Shown piece by piece: positions 31,303 through 32,023 of a stretch of 32,023 nt of DNA. Positions within the stretch are counted from its first letter, which is position 1. The number at the start of each line of letters is the position of its first letter. The notes below the pieces were generated by a model, which made no database searches, was not told the origin of the DNA, and saw nothing but the letters and a program-made list of their open reading frames with translations. Source of the stretch: Streptomyces sabulosicollis (GTDB taxonomy: Bacteria; Actinomycetota; Actinomycetes; Streptomycetales; Streptomycetaceae); assembly GCF_016103465.1 (NCBI RefSeq), contig NZ_JAEEAP010000053.1, positions 1 to 32,023 on the forward strand, given 5' to 3'. Both the position numbers and the translations under genes were made by a program.

Positions 31303-32001
31303 TCAGGCCACGGGGAGCCGGCTCAGCGAGGTCAGCTCGGCGTGTGCGGAGGCGAACAGCAGGGCGACGGCCAGGGCACCCGGGTCCGGGACGCCACGGG
31401 CGTGGTCGCCGGTGTAGCTGGCACGCCCCCGGCGGGCGCGCAGATCGGTCGTGGAACGGGCCCCCCGGTGAGCCGCCACCGCGGCCACGTGGAGGGCGTG
31501 CGCGGGGTCGGCGGTGGGTTCGCAGGAGGCGAGGGCCCGCGCGGCGGGGACGAGGGCGTCCACCATCGTCTTGTCGCCCACCTCGGCCTCGCCGACCCGC
31601 TGGATCGCGGCCGCGCCCGCGGCCGTGCCGAGGGCCAGCGCCGCGGTCCCGGGCGGGTCGGCGGCCATCCCCAGCGCGTCGGCGAGCTCCTGGAAGAGCA
31701 GCCCGAACAGGGGGCCACTGGTGCCGCCGACGTCGTCGAGGAAGACCCGCGCGGCGGCGTCCAGCGGCGCGTCCGGGCCCCTCCGGCTCCCGCCGTTCCC
31801 CACGCTCGCCGCCAGGGCGTCCAGCGCCCGGCGGACACCGTCCATCCCGGTGACCAGATTGGCGCCGAAGTCCCCGTCGCCCGCCTTCTGGTCGAGCGCG
31901 GTGAGCTCCGGCTCCACGGAGCGTACGGTGGCGGCGAACCGCGTCATCCAGTCCATGACGCCGCTGTGGGTGAGGCCCTGGGGGCCGGGCTGGTCGGACA
32001 T
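31303..32001 (-). CDS. dhaL: Dihydroxyacetone kinase ADP/ATP-binding subunit DhaL
   Basis: The 232-residue all-helical subunit binds the nucleotide. The magnesium-binding aspartates D37, D42 and D44 are visible in LDQKAGDGDFG; GGTSGPLFG, VGDKTMVDALVPAA and RGRASYTG are further DhaL signatures. DhaL works with DhaK (substrate-binding) and, in phosphotransferase-coupled systems, DhaM, to phosphorylate dihydroxyacetone. Those partners are not in the window; dhaK would normally lie just upstream, beyond the right edge. GAGGAG stands 11 nt before ATG 32001. About 170 bp with no recognised feature separate it from the acyltransferase gene. Confidence 0.9.
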   Translation of the reverse strand: MSDQPGPQGLTHSGVMDWMTRFAATVRSVEPELTALDQKAGDGDFGANLVTGMDGVRRALDALAASVGNGGSRRGPDAPLDAAARVFLDDVGGTSGPLFGLLFQELADALGMAADPPGTAALALGTAAGAAAIQRVGEAEVGDKTMVDALVPAARALASCEPTADPAHALHVAAVAAHRGARSTTDLRARRGRASYTGDHARGVPDPGALAVALLFASAHAELTSLSRLPVA

Positions 32002-32023
32002 GAGCGGGGCAACTCCTCGGGGC

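Overview
The window is very GC-rich DNA with strong third-codon-position G/C, frequent GTG and TTG starts, ATGA stop/start overlaps and probable leaderless genes. Together with a DUF6458-type small protein, streptogrisin-like secreted proteases and a Tat-exported glycoside hydrolase, this points to a Streptomyces or close relative. I see no rRNA, tRNA, CRISPR array, insertion sequence or prophage gene. It reads as ordinary chromosome with several compact operons.

Layout. 1-700: the end of an unidentified gene overlapped by a small membrane protein. 837-2156: a membrane-anchored S1 serine protease. 2135-7072 (minus): a probable operon of a secreted GH2 beta-galactosidase-like enzyme, a candidate 40-residue ORF, a His/Glu-rich integral membrane protein of unknown function and an SMP-30/strictosidine-synthase-like protein, behind a promoter with a long inverted repeat. 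7191-10217 (minus): a HAD phosphatase, a small His-tailed membrane protein, a ZnT9-like cation transporter and a membrane protein with an acidic N-terminus. 10374-12344: an APC-superfamily permease. 12503-13852 (minus): a radical-SAM-like protein with unusual CX8CX2C cysteine spacing, whose 3' end lies in a repeat array. 13995-18838: a NAD kinase paralogue, then a three-gene molybdenum hydroxylase operon resembling E. coli PaoABC. 18946-20217 (minus): a second S1 protease with a Gly/Ala/Asp repeat tail.

20328-25953 (minus) is a complete peptide/nickel-type ABC importer operon (lipoprotein, two permeases, two ATPases) in which every junction overlaps. Upstream, at 26183-26257, is an unlisted 24-codon ORF resembling the small 'putative leader peptides' placed ahead of sulfur-related operons in Streptomyces. 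Next come a DsbA-like protein and an Rrf2-family regulator (translationally coupled) and a divergent cupin gene. The leader promoter and the cupin promoter share the same architecture: a CGAAAGG-NNN-CC box directly 5' of a TTGAC -35 element, an 18-bp spacer, and an ATG 6-7 nt after the -10. I consider this the most interesting part of the window: a candidate thiol- or sulfur-responsive regulon.

28405-32001: a small acidic protein, an XRE-cupin regulator with a perfect inverted repeat at its promoter, a divergent SAM methyltransferase, an acyltransferase-3 membrane protein, and DhaL of a dihydroxyacetone kinase whose partner genes probably lie beyond the right edge.
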